Below are positions 1 to 9,418 of a DNA stretch of 64,000 nucleotides, piece by piece. The notes under the pieces were generated by a model, which saw nothing but the letters and a program-made list of their open reading frames with translations, did no database searches and had not been told where the DNA came from. The position numbers and the translations under genes are program-made. The stretch comes from JANXLO01 sp038231295 (lineage in GTDB: Bacteria; Armatimonadota; Chthonomonadetes; Chthonomonadales; Chthonomonadaceae), in the NCBI GenBank assembly GCA_038231295.1, contig JBBRLP010000001.1, positions 106,055 to 170,054 of the forward strand, written 5' to 3'. Every line of letters begins with the position of its first letter. Within the stretch, counting starts at the first letter, position 1.

Positions 1-1
1 C

Positions 2-1942
2 TGGATCGCCCAGGGCGCTCCCGGCCCGAACCCCGCCGATCCCCATGTGACCGGACTGCGTGTCACGCCTCCCACAAAGTCGCTTGCCCCGAAAGACCGG
101 CTCCAACTGCGTGTTGATGCGGTCTTCTCGGATGGCTCTGTGCGCGATGTGACCCACTGGACACGTTTCGCCTCCAATGATGAGAATGTCGCGACGGTCG
201 TTCCCGATGGCTCCGTGACGATTGCCGGGGTGGGGCAGACAGCGATCATGGTCGGGTATCAGGATAAGGTTTCCGTGGCGCGTGTGATGGCTCCCTTCCC
301 CAACAAAATCGCCGCGAGTGCCTACACAAAACTGCCCCGTGCCAACTATATTGACGGGCTGGTCTACAGCAAACTCGCCGCGCTGCATCTCACTCCGAGC
401 CAGACTGCCGGTGATCTGGAGTTCCTGCGCCGCATCACCCTCGACCTGACCGGAGCGCTTCCCACGTCTGCCGAGGCCAGAGCGTTCGTCGCCGATAAAG
501 ACCCGCGCAAGCGTGAGAAGATCGTGGACGTGCTGATGGCGCGACCCGATTTCACCGATTTCTGGACATACAAGTGGAGTGACCTGCTCAGGGTCAATCG
601 CGGCACCCTCAAAGACAAGGGAATGTGGGCCTACTACAGCTATATTCACGATTCGGTGCGCGACAACAAGCCCTGGGACAAGATGGCGCGGGAGGTGCTG
701 ACCGCACGGGGAAATACATTCCTCGATGGCCCCGCCAACTACTTCCGCACCGCACTCAAGCCGGAGGAACTCGCCGAGAACGTCAGTCAGGGCTTCCTAG
801 GGATTCGTGTGCAGTGCGCCAAGTGCCACAACCATCCGCTGGAGAAATGGACGCAGAACGAATACTACGGCATGGCGCAGATTTTCGCTCGTGTCAAGTA
901 CAAGGCAGACCTGAGCATCTACGTGAACGACGAGATGACGGTCTATAATTCTGCTGTCGGCGACGTGATTCAGCCTCGACTTGGTCGGCCTGTTCCGCCA
1001 AAGCCGCTCGGCGGGCCGACCCTCGCCCTCGATTCCAGCCGGGATCGCCGCGCCTTCTTCGCCGACTGGCTGACGCGCCCTGACAACTGGTATTTTACCC
1101 ATTCCATCGTCAATCGGGTTTGGGCGCACTTCATGGGGCGCGGTCTGGTCGAACCGGTGGACGACCTGCGCGAAACCAATCCGGCCTTGAACCCGGAACT
1201 ATTTGATGCTCTCGCCGCCGATTTCGTCAAACACAACTTCGATCTGCGCCATCTCATGCGGCAGATCGTGTCCTCTCGCGCCTATCATCTCTCTTCGTCC
1301 GCGACCCCGCAGAACGCGAAGGACGACCGCTATTTCAGCCATTTCCTCGTGCGGCGCATGACGGCGGAGCAGTTGATGGATGCACTGAGTCAGGTGACAG
1401 GCAAGGCAGAGGAGTTCCCCGGTCTGCCGCCCGGCTATCGCGCCGTGCAGTTGCCCGATACGCACGTCAAGTCGGATTTCATGGACATTCTCGGACGTCC
1501 TGCCCGCGTCATCACCTGTGAGTGCGAACGCAGCCAGGAGCCAAACATGGCGCAGGCGCTGCTCTTCATCAACGGCGATCTGATTAACCGCAAAGTTACT
1601 GCCGATGGAGGACTGGTAGACAGACTCGTCAAGGCGGGCAAGAACGATTCGGAAATTCTCGACGAACTCTACTGGGCCGCGTTCGGACGCGCTCCGCGCT
1701 CCGACGAACGCACGTCTAACTTGAACGCCCTGCATCAGGCTCTCGTCGTGCCACCCGCGCCCATTGCGGTCGTGGCCTCACCTGCGTCGCCGAAGCCGCC
1801 TGTTATCGCGCCTGCCGTTCCCACTGCGACGGTCGTGCCAAAACCGGAGGCGAAAGTCCAGCAGGATGCGTCTCGCAGGCGCGTTTTCGAGGATATGCTG
1901 TGGGTTTTGGTGAATAGCAAAGAGTTCCTGTTCAATCATTAA
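2..1942 (+). CDS. DUF1549/DUF1553 (PSCyt2/PSD1) cytochrome-like protein, 5' truncated by window edge
   Basis: The frame stays open from base 2 to the first available start (GTG at 47), so the true N-terminus lies left of the window. Visible order: a bacterial Ig-like (BIG2-type) domain (conserved 'SDGSVRDVTHWTRF'), DUF1549 (around residues 100-300 of the visible part) with a CAKCH heme-type CxxCH motif near base 815, then DUF1553 to the end ('THSIVNRVWAHFMGRGLVEP'). A proline/alanine-rich linker interrupts the C-terminal part near base 1745-1850. Such proteins are known from Planctomycetota, Verrucomicrobiota and Armatimonadota and nearly always precede a DUF1501 gene, as here. The biochemical role is not established; an extracytoplasmic redox function is an inference from the CxxCH motif. 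Confidence 0.9.
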   Translation, partial: WIAQGAPGPNPADPHVTGLRVTPPTKSLAPKDRLQLRVDAVFSDGSVRDVTHWTRFASNDENVATVVPDGSVTIAGVGQTAIMVGYQDKVSVARVMAPFPNKIAASAYTKLPRANYIDGLVYSKLAALHLTPSQTAGDLEFLRRITLDLTGALPTSAEARAFVADKDPRKREKIVDVLMARPDFTDFWTYKWSDLLRVNRGTLKDKGMWAYYSYIHDSVRDNKPWDKMAREVLTARGNTFLDGPANYFRTALKPEELAENVSQGFLGIRVQCAKCHNHPLEKWTQNEYYGMAQIFARVKYKADLSIYVNDEMTVYNSAVGDVIQPRLGRPVPPKPLGGPTLALDSSRDRRAFFADWLTRPDNWYFTHSIVNRVWAHFMGRGLVEPVDDLRETNPALNPELFDALAADFVKHNFDLRHLMRQIVSSRAYHLSSSATPQNAKDDRYFSHFLVRRMTAEQLMDALSQVTGKAEEFPGLPPGYRAVQLPDTHVKSDFMDILGRPARVITCECERSQEPNMAQALLFINGDLINRKVTADGGLVDRLVKAGKNDSEILDELYWAAFGRAPRSDERTSNLNALHQALVVPPAPIAVVASPASPKPPVIAPAVPTATVVPKPEAKVQQDASRRRVFEDMLWVLVNSKEFLFNH

Positions 1943-2040
1943 AAGCCTTAGCAGCCGCTATGCAGTTTTACAACCCGGCAGTCGTAAAGTCTGCCTGACC
2001 TGATGATAGTTTCCTACGCAAAGACGGAAGAGTAAACACC

Positions 2041-3384
2041 ATGATCGAATTCGGACACGAGACAGTACAGACCTGCGACGGCCCCTCCCGACGCGAGTTT
2101 TTGCAGATAGGGTCTGCGGGCTTCCTGGGGCTGACGTTGCCGGGACTGTTTGCCGCGCAGAGCAGTCTTGCCCAGGGAGTTGTGGACAATGAAATGTCTA
2201 TTATTCTCGTGTTCCTATGGGGTGGGGCGCCGCACCAGGACACCTTCGACATGAAGCCGGATGCGCCGGAAGCGATTCGTGGTATTTTCAAGCCGATACC
2301 GACCAACATTCCCGGAACGCAAATCTGCGAGCATCTGCCGATGCTGGCCCGCATGGCGGACAAGTACACGATTATCCGTTCCGCAACCCACGACCAAACT
2401 GTCCATGCGCAGGCCGCACACTACACGCTAACGGGCAATAAGGTCGCGCCCGGACGCGAAGCGCCGAACATGGGAGCGGTCATCAGCAAATTCATGCCGC
2501 AACGCAATGCCCTGCCGTCTGCCTTGCACATCGGGCCGCGTATGTACGATACCGCCGGGAACGGTCCACTCGGTCAGGACGGCGGTTTCCTCGGCAACGC
2601 CTCCGCGCCCTTCCGGGTTTTGGACGCCCTCCAACCGGTGGACAAACTCGCCGCGCTGACCCCGCCCGCTGGCATGACCGGCGATCGGCTGAACCTCCGC
2701 AAAGAGCTGTATAAGAAAGTGGACTCGTTCCAGCGGCAGATCGAGAGCGGCGATACCCGTATCCACGACGCAGCCTACGAAAAAGCCTTTACGCTCGTCA
2801 CCTCGCCACAGGCTAAGAAAGCCTTTGACCTCACCAGAGAGCCAATCGCAGTCCGGGAGCGCTACGGCATGACGCAGTTCGGGCAGGGCTGTCTTATGGC
2901 GCGGCGGCTCATCGAGTCGGGAGTGCGGTTTGTGCAGGTCAATTGGCGGGCGCATCCGATCAATGACGATGTGGATAAAATGGGTTTCGACAATCACGGC
3001 GACAACTTCAACCGCTGCAAACGTCAGCTTCCTGAACTTGACCGGACGGTCTCTGCTCTGATAGATGATGTCTATCAACGCGGCCTCAACAAGAAGACCC
3101 TCGTACTCGTGACGGGCGAGTTCGGGCGCACTCCGGTCAACCCCTCGGCTGGACGCGACCACTGGCCCTTTGTCTACTCGTACCTCATAACGGGCGCGGG
3201 GATTCCCGGCGGGCGTGTCATCGGCTCCAGCGACGCGCAGGCGAAGTATCCGGCCGAACTGCCTATCTCCCCGGAAGACACCTATATGTCGGTCGCGAAA
3301 ATACTGAATATGGACGTCTCTGCGCGCCTGCGCGAGGCCCGCATCGTCCGCGATTCGCCCGGCATCCCCGGCCTGTTCTCCTGA
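2041..3384 (+). CDS. DUF1501 family protein, Tat-exported
   Basis: 447 residues. The N-terminus carries a twin-arginine motif in SRREFLQIG followed by a hydrophobic stretch ending at Ala-rich residues near 45, so Tat export is likely. The body matches DUF1501, a member of the alkaline phosphatase/sulfatase fold group ('GGAPHQDTFDMKP', 'GEFGRTPVNPSAGRDHWP'). It follows the DUF1549/DUF1553 gene by 98 bases with a GGAAGAG ribosome site before ATG 2041. In known genomes the two genes form a fixed pair, suggesting that they act on one extracellular substrate, but the reaction is unknown. Confidence 0.92.
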   Translation: MIEFGHETVQTCDGPSRREFLQIGSAGFLGLTLPGLFAAQSSLAQGVVDNEMSIILVFLWGGAPHQDTFDMKPDAPEAIRGIFKPIPTNIPGTQICEHLPMLARMADKYTIIRSATHDQTVHAQAAHYTLTGNKVAPGREAPNMGAVISKFMPQRNALPSALHIGPRMYDTAGNGPLGQDGGFLGNASAPFRVLDALQPVDKLAALTPPAGMTGDRLNLRKELYKKVDSFQRQIESGDTRIHDAAYEKAFTLVTSPQAKKAFDLTREPIAVRERYGMTQFGQGCLMARRLIESGVRFVQVNWRAHPINDDVDKMGFDNHGDNFNRCKRQLPELDRTVSALIDDVYQRGLNKKTLVLVTGEFGRTPVNPSAGRDHWPFVYSYLITGAGIPGGRVIGSSDAQAKYPAELPISPEDTYMSVAKILNMDVSARLREARIVRDSPGIPGLFS

Positions 3385-3404
3385 GACTGCTTTCTTCCGC
3401 CTCG

Positions 3405-3432
3405 TGGTCGGCAGGCTGAACCCTGCCGACCA
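3405..3432. other. Intercistronic perfect hairpin
   Basis: An 11-bp perfect inverted repeat (TGGTCGGCAGG and its complement) encloses a 6-base loop, between the DUF1501 stop and the next start. There is no T-run on either side, so it is not a standard intrinsic terminator. It may be an mRNA-stabilising or processing hairpin, or a degenerate member of the hairpin repeats seen elsewhere in the window, which share the short GAA-type loop. Confidence 0.5.
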
Positions 3433-3459
3433 AACAGTCACATTCTCTCAAATACCATC

Positions 3460-5451
3460 ATGAGCTTTTCTGACCACAAAAAAACGTATCCCATGCTGTA
3501 CTTTCTTCTAGCAGTGCTGTCATCCAGTGTGCTGGCCCTGCCCGCTCTGGCGCAGGCGCCGGAAATCGGGGGGCTGTTGCCTGCCGGGGGGATGCGGGGG
3601 CAGGCGACGCGGGTGAAGATAGAGGGGAAGAACCTCGGTGGGGCGCAGGTGCATTTGAGCGGTGGGGGCATGGCAGTCAAATCGGTGCAGGTAACGCCGG
3701 ATGGAAACATCCTGACGGCGGAACTTGCGGTAGACGCTGGCGCGAAACTGGGGCCACACGAGATTCGCCTGACGACAAATAAGGGCGTCTCAAACGGTTC
3801 CCGTTTCTGGGTGGATGTTGTGCCGAACCAGGTCATCGAGACGCCGATGACCGAGGCGATGCCGCCGCTCGAACTCGATGGCGCGAAACCCGTTGTGGTG
3901 AACGGAAGGATTGCGGCGCGTTCCGGGCGCGACCGATTCGCTTTCAACGCAACCGCAGGGGAGATCTGGGTATTCGACTGCTTTGCTGACCGTATCCGTT
4001 CACGCTTCGACCCGGTGCTGGAACTGCGGGATACGGCGGGGGTGAGCCTCAAATTGGTGCAGTCCACCTGGGAGAGCGACCCGCGTTTTGTCTATCGCTT
4101 TCCGAAGGCGGGGCGGTATTTCCTCTCTGTTCGCGACTCGGAGTATAACGGTGGCCCCAACTTCACCTATCGTCTGCTGGTGGGACGCATGGGATTTGTA
4201 TCGGGCTATTCGCCGCGTGGGGAGCGTCCCGGTCATTCCGTGCATCTTGCCCTGGAAGGTTCCAACCTGGGCACGAAGCAGGCGACCGTTGCCATTCCTG
4301 CGGATACAAAGCCGGGAATGTACTGGGCGGAGATGAAGCAGGAGGCGGGAAGCCCGATGGTGCTGCCACTCATGGTGGAGGAGACGGCGGTTCTGGACGC
4401 GGGGCAGGGGGAGGCAACACAACCGCTTCCCGCCCTGCCGACGGCGGTGGACGGCACGTTCGCTTTGGCTCCACGCCGTCGGTTCACCTTCCATGCCGCC
4501 GCGAAAGCAGGCTTTGTTTTCGACCTGCTTGGAAGACGTATTGGTTCGCGGATTGATGGGCAGGTGCGCGTGCTGGACTCCGCAGGCAAAGAGCTTGCCG
4601 CCAACGACGACGCTCCCGGCCTCGGCAAGGAAGCGCGTTTGGAATTTACCGCTCCGGCGGAGGGCAACTATACAGTCGAAGTCGCGAACGTCGAGGAGAT
4701 GACGGGGCTGGACTGCTACTACCGGCTCAAAGTGACCCCGGTCATGCCGAACTTCCGCCTTGCCATCGAGACCGACAGGTTTGCGGTCCCAGTGGGAGGC
4801 ACTATCGCTATTCCGGTGACCCTGGAACGATACGGTGGCTTTAACGAGGCGGTGGAAGTCAAGATAGACGGTCTTCCGGCGGGTGTGATAGCACGAGGTG
4901 GGACGATACCGACGGGCAAGAACTCCCTTGAGGTGACGCTGACAGTCGCACCGGGAACCGTCGTCTCTGCCGCGGACATACACATCCTCGGAACCGCGAC
5001 AATTGGCGGGAAGGCGGTCGTGCAGGAGGCTCTAGGATGGGAGCGGTACGAACACCGTTCCATTGACCTGCTGCTGTCGGTAGAGTACGCTTACACGCGC
5101 CCGCATCACCTGTGGGAGTTGCTGATGGTCGGTGTGACCGACCGCACAGACGCTATTACACTCTCGCCACCGCCTGCCACGCTGGCCCTAGCACCGGGGG
5201 CTTCCATCGAGATACCCGTTCATGTCGAGCGTCAGCCGAATGCGATGAAAGAGATCACGCTGGAGGTGCGCGGACTCCCGGCAAAGGTGACGGCGAAGGC
5301 TGCACCCATTCCTGTCGGGCAGACCGATGGCAAGATACTCTTGACAGCAGCGCCCGATGCCGCGCCGGACCTCTCCACAATTCTGCTGGTCGGCCACCAT
5401 GACAACTCCAACACTCTCGCGCCTTCCATTCAACTCTCTGTGCACAAGTAG
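3460..5451 (+). CDS. Secreted protein with PPC (pre-peptidase C-terminal) domains
   Basis: 663 residues with a signal peptide (hydrophobic core LLAVLSSSVLALPALAQA). An IPT/TIG-like domain follows ('GGMRGQATRVKIEGKNLGG'), then two beta-rich PPC-like modules, around residues 140-240 ('GRDRFAFNATAGEIWVFDC') and 335-425 ('RRRFTFHAAAKAGFVFDLLG'), and C-terminal Ig-like modules. This architecture commonly accompanies DUF1549/DUF1501 pairs. No catalytic residues are visible; a carbohydrate- or protein-binding surface role is inferred. ATG 3460 has no strong ribosome site; ATG 3493 is an alternative that would still keep the signal sequence. Confidence 0.8.
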   Translation: MSFSDHKKTYPMLYFLLAVLSSSVLALPALAQAPEIGGLLPAGGMRGQATRVKIEGKNLGGAQVHLSGGGMAVKSVQVTPDGNILTAELAVDAGAKLGPHEIRLTTNKGVSNGSRFWVDVVPNQVIETPMTEAMPPLELDGAKPVVVNGRIAARSGRDRFAFNATAGEIWVFDCFADRIRSRFDPVLELRDTAGVSLKLVQSTWESDPRFVYRFPKAGRYFLSVRDSEYNGGPNFTYRLLVGRMGFVSGYSPRGERPGHSVHLALEGSNLGTKQATVAIPADTKPGMYWAEMKQEAGSPMVLPLMVEETAVLDAGQGEATQPLPALPTAVDGTFALAPRRRFTFHAAAKAGFVFDLLGRRIGSRIDGQVRVLDSAGKELAANDDAPGLGKEARLEFTAPAEGNYTVEVANVEEMTGLDCYYRLKVTPVMPNFRLAIETDRFAVPVGGTIAIPVTLERYGGFNEAVEVKIDGLPAGVIARGGTIPTGKNSLEVTLTVAPGTVVSAADIHILGTATIGGKAVVQEALGWERYEHRSIDLLLSVEYAYTRPHHLWELLMVGVTDRTDAITLSPPPATLALAPGASIEIPVHVERQPNAMKEITLEVRGLPAKVTAKAAPIPVGQTDGKILLTAAPDAAPDLSTILLVGHHDNSNTLAPSIQLSVHK

Positions 5452-5535
5452 CGGCCCGGCAGAGAAGGAGACTTGCCCCCCGACGGCGAAAGTCTGTCTG
5501 TTCCATCACCGTGTGCATAGCCAATGGAGACCTGT

Positions 5536-6435
5536 ATGCGATCTGTCCATCGTGTGTTGCTTCCTGTTTTCGCACTTCTGAGCCTCGTCCGGTTTGCCGC
5601 CGCGCAAACGCCCGACGCGCCCGTGCTGAAATCACACCACTTTATGTTCATGCAGTATTCGCCGGGCAACCGTATTGTGGAGCTATCCGCAGACGGCAAA
5701 ATCCTGTGGGAACACCCTATGCCGGGCCTTGCGGTCATGTTTCAGGAGCTGAAGAACGGCAATGTGATCTATGCCTATGGCGGTTCGCCGACCGGAGTGC
5801 AGGAGGTAGACCGAGAACACAAGGTCGTCTGGAACTATACGGCGAAGTGTGAACAGGTGCTGGGCTTTAGCCGCCTGCCGAACGGAAATATACTGGTAGG
5901 CGAGCAGGGGCCGTGTCAGGCGGTCGAGGTCAACCGCAAAGGCGAAGAGGTCCATACCACCCCCCTGACAACCGCCGAAAAACCGGCGCATCGTCAACTT
6001 CGCAGTCTGCACAAACTGTCGAACGGCAATATTCTCTCCTGCCACGAAGCCGATGCGACCGTGCGCGAAGTAGATCCGACTGGCAAAGTGGTCTGGGAGT
6101 ACCCGAATGTGCTGAACGTGTTTGAGGCGGTGCGGCTTAAAAACGGCAATACGCTTATCGGATGCGGGACGCAGGCAAAAATTATCGAAGTCACGAAAGA
6201 GGGCAAAACGGTCTGGGAGTTCGGCGCGAAGGACGCGCCCGAACTTGGTCTCAACTGGATTTGCGGAATTCAAGTACTGAAAAACGGCAATCTGGTCGTG
6301 GGCAACTTCGTGCGCGGCAAAGAGGGGCAGGGCGTCCATGCCTTCGAGGTCACCCGCAAGAAAAAAGTCGTCTGGACATTCGCCGATCATAAGATGTCCC
6401 AACTGGTGACGATGGCCCATGTCCTCGATGAATAG
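5536..6435 (+). CDS. Secreted PQQ-like beta-propeller protein
   Basis: About 299 residues. ATG 5536 is preferred over ATG 5524 because GGAGA sits 5 bases before it and the product then starts with a clean signal peptide (VLLPVFALLSLVRFAAAQ). The mature protein has repeats of the form 'LKNGNVIYAYG...VQEVDREHKVVWNYT' and 'LPNGNILVGE', each ending in a V-W-E/N-Y strand, typical of arylsulfotransferase/PQQ-like propeller blades. It is the last gene of the left-hand cytochrome-type cluster, and probably provides a binding scaffold. No enzymatic residues are identifiable. Confidence 0.75.
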   Translation: MRSVHRVLLPVFALLSLVRFAAAQTPDAPVLKSHHFMFMQYSPGNRIVELSADGKILWEHPMPGLAVMFQELKNGNVIYAYGGSPTGVQEVDREHKVVWNYTAKCEQVLGFSRLPNGNILVGEQGPCQAVEVNRKGEEVHTTPLTTAEKPAHRQLRSLHKLSNGNILSCHEADATVREVDPTGKVVWEYPNVLNVFEAVRLKNGNTLIGCGTQAKIIEVTKEGKTVWEFGAKDAPELGLNWICGIQVLKNGNLVVGNFVRGKEGQGVHAFEVTRKKKVVWTFADHKMSQLVTMAHVLDE

Positions 6436-6483
6436 TCGCGACCGGACTATGATGTACAGCAGCCCGCAACAGAACGGAAACCG

Positions 6484-7482
6484 ATGAGCGAAGTGCGGGA
6501 TGAGTCATTTTCCGGCGGAATGAAACGCGCCTTTCGTGGGCTTCAGGGCTTGCAGGAGATCGGGGTGCTGGTTGCCCTTTTACTGCTTTGTCTGGGACTG
6601 ACACTGGCGGCTCCCGTGTTCAAGAGTCCAGGCAATCTGCTCCAGGTGGCGCGGCAGGCTTCCTACTACGGCATCATGGCGGTCGGAATGGTGTTCGTGA
6701 TCTCGATGGGCGATATAGACCTGTCTGTCGGCTCCATCCTGACCCTCACCAACATCGTTGCCGGTCTCGCGCTCAAAGCATCGCTTCCGTTTCCTGTGGC
6801 TATTCTTATCGGGCTGGCGACGGGGGCGGTCTGCGGCTGTTTCAATGGTCTACTTGCGATCTGGCTGCGTATCCCGATGATTATCGTTACGCTCGGCACC
6901 CTCAGCATCTTTCGGGGTATCGCGCTTGTGCTGTGCAATGCCTCGCCTATCAGTCAGTTTCCCAAAACCAGCCTCTTTTTCACGGTGGGTGGAGGCGATA
7001 TACTCGGCATTCCCACCAGTGTGGTTGTTATGGTGGGCCTGGCAGTAATCGGCTGGATCGCCATTACGCGCACGGTGACCGGGCGACGCATCATGGCAAT
7101 CGGTAGCAGCCCGGTGACCGCACGTCTATCAGGCATCCCACTCGATGGCTATCGCGTCGGGGTGATGACACTCAACGGTACGATTGCCGCCCTTGCAGGA
7201 GTTATCGCGTTGGCCTTCCTACAGTCGGCAGACCCCAGCACGGGCGCAGGGTTTGAACTCTGGGTGATAGCCTCCGTCATCATCGGCGGCACGGCTCTGA
7301 GCGGCGGGCGCGGGTCAGTTCCCGGCGCGATACTCGGTGCGCTCATCATCGCTGTTATCGGCAATGGTCTCATTCTGCTCAGTGCGCCTACCTATGCGGC
7401 GACGGCCATCACTGGGGCCGTCATCATTCTTGCGGTCGCCATTGACGCTTTCGTCAAGCGACGTACACAGCCACAACGTTAA
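6484..7482 (+). CDS. Ribose/xylose-type ABC transporter permease (BPD_transp_2)
   Basis: 332 residues with about 8-10 hydrophobic segments. The family signature 'MGDIDLSVGSILTLTNIVAG' near residue 78 and 'IIGGTALSGGRGSVPGAILGAL' near 265 identify an RbsC-like inner-membrane permease. It is followed 30 bases later by a matching sugar-binding lipoprotein, so the two likely serve one importer. No ATP-binding subunit (RbsA type) is adjacent or anywhere in the window, so the ATPase must be supplied in trans. Confidence 0.9.
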   Translation: MSEVRDESFSGGMKRAFRGLQGLQEIGVLVALLLLCLGLTLAAPVFKSPGNLLQVARQASYYGIMAVGMVFVISMGDIDLSVGSILTLTNIVAGLALKASLPFPVAILIGLATGAVCGCFNGLLAIWLRIPMIIVTLGTLSIFRGIALVLCNASPISQFPKTSLFFTVGGGDILGIPTSVVVMVGLAVIGWIAITRTVTGRRIMAIGSSPVTARLSGIPLDGYRVGVMTLNGTIAALAGVIALAFLQSADPSTGAGFELWVIASVIIGGTALSGGRGSVPGAILGALIIAVIGNGLILLSAPTYAATAITGAVIILAVAIDAFVKRRTQPQR

Positions 7483-7512
7483 CACACACTACCTCTCAGG
7501 AAGGGATTCCCC

Positions 7513-8607
7513 ATGAAGCGTATCTTCCAATCGGCTCTGCTGGCGTTGCCGCTGCTGATGCTGATCTCCTGCAACAACAGTTCTAACAGCGGGGCGCCGC
7601 CTATCCCCTCCAGCCCGAATGCGACGCCGACACCCTCCAGCGGTAAGCCGCGAATCAAAATCGGCTATGTCCTGCACGTTCTCAACGATTTCTCGCAGGT
7701 CATCAAACGTGGCGCGGAGGATGCGGGCAAGGCGCTGGACGTGGATGTGGAAGTCGTGGGGCCGGAATCGGCTAAAGCGACCGACGCCATTGGAATGTTT
7801 GAAGGGATGATTCAAAAGAAGAAAGACGGCCTTGTCGTCATTCCCATGCCGGGCGATGTCTGGGTGAAGCCGATCAAAGAGGCGACGGACGCAAGCATTC
7901 CGGTTGTCTCCGCGAACATCACCAGCGACGGCTCGACCTCCTCAACCTGGTTCGGGCAGGACGAGTACCAGAGCGGCGTGATTCTCGCGACAGAACTCCG
8001 CAAGATGCTGGAAGCCGACGGCAAGAAGAACGGCAAAGTGCTGGCGGGCATCTGCGCTCCCGGAGTTGCGGTGCTGGAAGAGCGTTACAAAGGTTTCAAG
8101 AAGGGTTTGGAGGGCAGCGGGTTCACCGTGACCGACCCCAAAGATGTGGGCGTTGAGAACACGAAGAACTACTCCGCCTGGGAGAATCAGGCAACGGCCA
8201 ACCCGGACATCGTGGCGGCCGTGGGCCTCTGCTCGATGGATATTCCCAACCTCACCAAAGTCAAGACCCGTGCTCATGCGAAATGGATCATCGGTGGCTA
8301 TGATCTGAACACAGAGACACTGGATGCGCTGAAGTCCGGCACGACGCAGATCAGTTTGGGACAGCATCCCTATCTACAGGGTTATCTCCCGGTGCTGGCT
8401 ATGGTGCAGCATCTGCGGGACAAGAAGCCTCTGCCCAAGGGTTGGGTCAACGTCGGCACAGAGATTGTGACGAAGGCGAATGTCGACTCGATTTCGCCCC
8501 GCGAGACGGACCGCGCCGCCGAGACGAAATGGTACGCCGACTATATCGCGAAGAATTTCAGCGACCTTGACGCCCTTGCAAAGCCCCTGCCCGGTCTTCA
8601 TCCGTAG
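7513..8607 (+). CDS. Sugar ABC transporter substrate-binding lipoprotein (Peripla_BP_4)
   Basis: 364 residues. The N-terminus is a lipoprotein signal with lipobox LISC (Cys at residue 20), followed by a Ser/Pro/Thr-rich linker and a RbsB-like two-lobe periplasmic binding fold starting 'PRIKIGYVLHVLNDFSQVIKRGAEDAG'. The strong ribosome site AGGAAGGG precedes ATG 7513. The position directly after the permease indicates co-transcription. The ligand cannot be told from sequence; a pentose or related monosaccharide is usual for the family. Confidence 0.9.
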   Translation: MKRIFQSALLALPLLMLISCNNSSNSGAPPIPSSPNATPTPSSGKPRIKIGYVLHVLNDFSQVIKRGAEDAGKALDVDVEVVGPESAKATDAIGMFEGMIQKKKDGLVVIPMPGDVWVKPIKEATDASIPVVSANITSDGSTSSTWFGQDEYQSGVILATELRKMLEADGKKNGKVLAGICAPGVAVLEERYKGFKKGLEGSGFTVTDPKDVGVENTKNYSAWENQATANPDIVAAVGLCSMDIPNLTKVKTRAHAKWIIGGYDLNTETLDALKSGTTQISLGQHPYLQGYLPVLAMVQHLRDKKPLPKGWVNVGTEIVTKANVDSISPRETDRAAETKWYADYIAKNFSDLDALAKPLPGLHP

Positions 8608-8701
8608 CGTGTGGGGTACAATCTCGGTGTCACTCTCTGGTCAGAACGGCGTCTAATAGGGATGAGCGGTTCCGATACCGAGTATTATGAAGGAGAAACT
8701 G

Positions 8702-9418
8702 ATGAGACAGATTCAGCGCGGCACGAGCCGTGCCTTGCGGATGATAGTGAGTACGGCGCTGTGTGCATTCGCCGTCGTGGGGATGAGCGGTCTGGTTTGT
8801 GCACAGGAAACAAAAGGCGACCTCGTTCCGCTGCCTGCCAAACTGCCGAAAGCGGCCTTCGCAGGAACGCCGAGCAACACCACCATTGGCCCGAACGTTG
8901 AGAAACCGACCGGCAAGCCCCGCCCGATTCCAATGGTGCCGAAAGGTACCATCAATCTGGCCCTGCACAAGAAGGTGACGAGCAGCGCGGCCCCGTTTGG
9001 CGGTTCGCTCGACCTGGTTACGGACGGCGACAAAGAGGCGCGTGACGACAGCTCCGTCGAATTGAAGCCTCGCCTCCAGTGGATTCAGATTGACCTCGGC
9101 GCGGTTTCGCCGTTGTCCTATATCCTATTCTGGCACTCCCACACCGAGCCGGTTGTTTATCATGCCGTCGTGGTGCAGGTTTCCAACGATCCCAAGTTCA
9201 TTGACGGCGTAACAACCCTGTTCAACAACGATCAGGAGAACGTCTCGATGCTCGGAATCGGTAAGGACAAGGAGTATTTCGAGACTTCCGAGGGCAAACT
9301 GGTGGATGCAAAGGGCATGAAGGCCCGTTACGTCCGCCTCTACAGTAAGGGCAGTACGTTTCACGATCCGCTAAACCGCTATACTGAAGTCGAAGTCTAC
9401 GGTCTCCCCGCCAAATGA
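8702..9418 (+). CDS. Secreted discoidin (F5/8 type C-like) domain protein
   Basis: About 238 residues. ATG 8702 is chosen over ATG 8687 because AAGGAG lies 6 bases upstream of it. A signal peptide (ALCAFAVVGMSGLVCAQ) is followed by a linker and a galactose-binding-like jelly-roll of about 150 residues ('NLALHKKVTSSAAPFGGSLDLVTDGD', 'WIQIDLGAVSPLSYILFWH', 'ARYVRLYSKGS'). It probably binds carbohydrate outside the cell. Its stop codon overlaps the start of the next gene (ATGA at 9415-9418), so it is translationally coupled to the glycosyltransferase. Confidence 0.8.
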   Translation: MRQIQRGTSRALRMIVSTALCAFAVVGMSGLVCAQETKGDLVPLPAKLPKAAFAGTPSNTTIGPNVEKPTGKPRPIPMVPKGTINLALHKKVTSSAAPFGGSLDLVTDGDKEARDDSSVELKPRLQWIQIDLGAVSPLSYILFWHSHTEPVVYHAVVVQVSNDPKFIDGVTTLFNNDQENVSMLGIGKDKEYFETSEGKLVDAKGMKARYVRLYSKGSTFHDPLNRYTEVEVYGLPAK

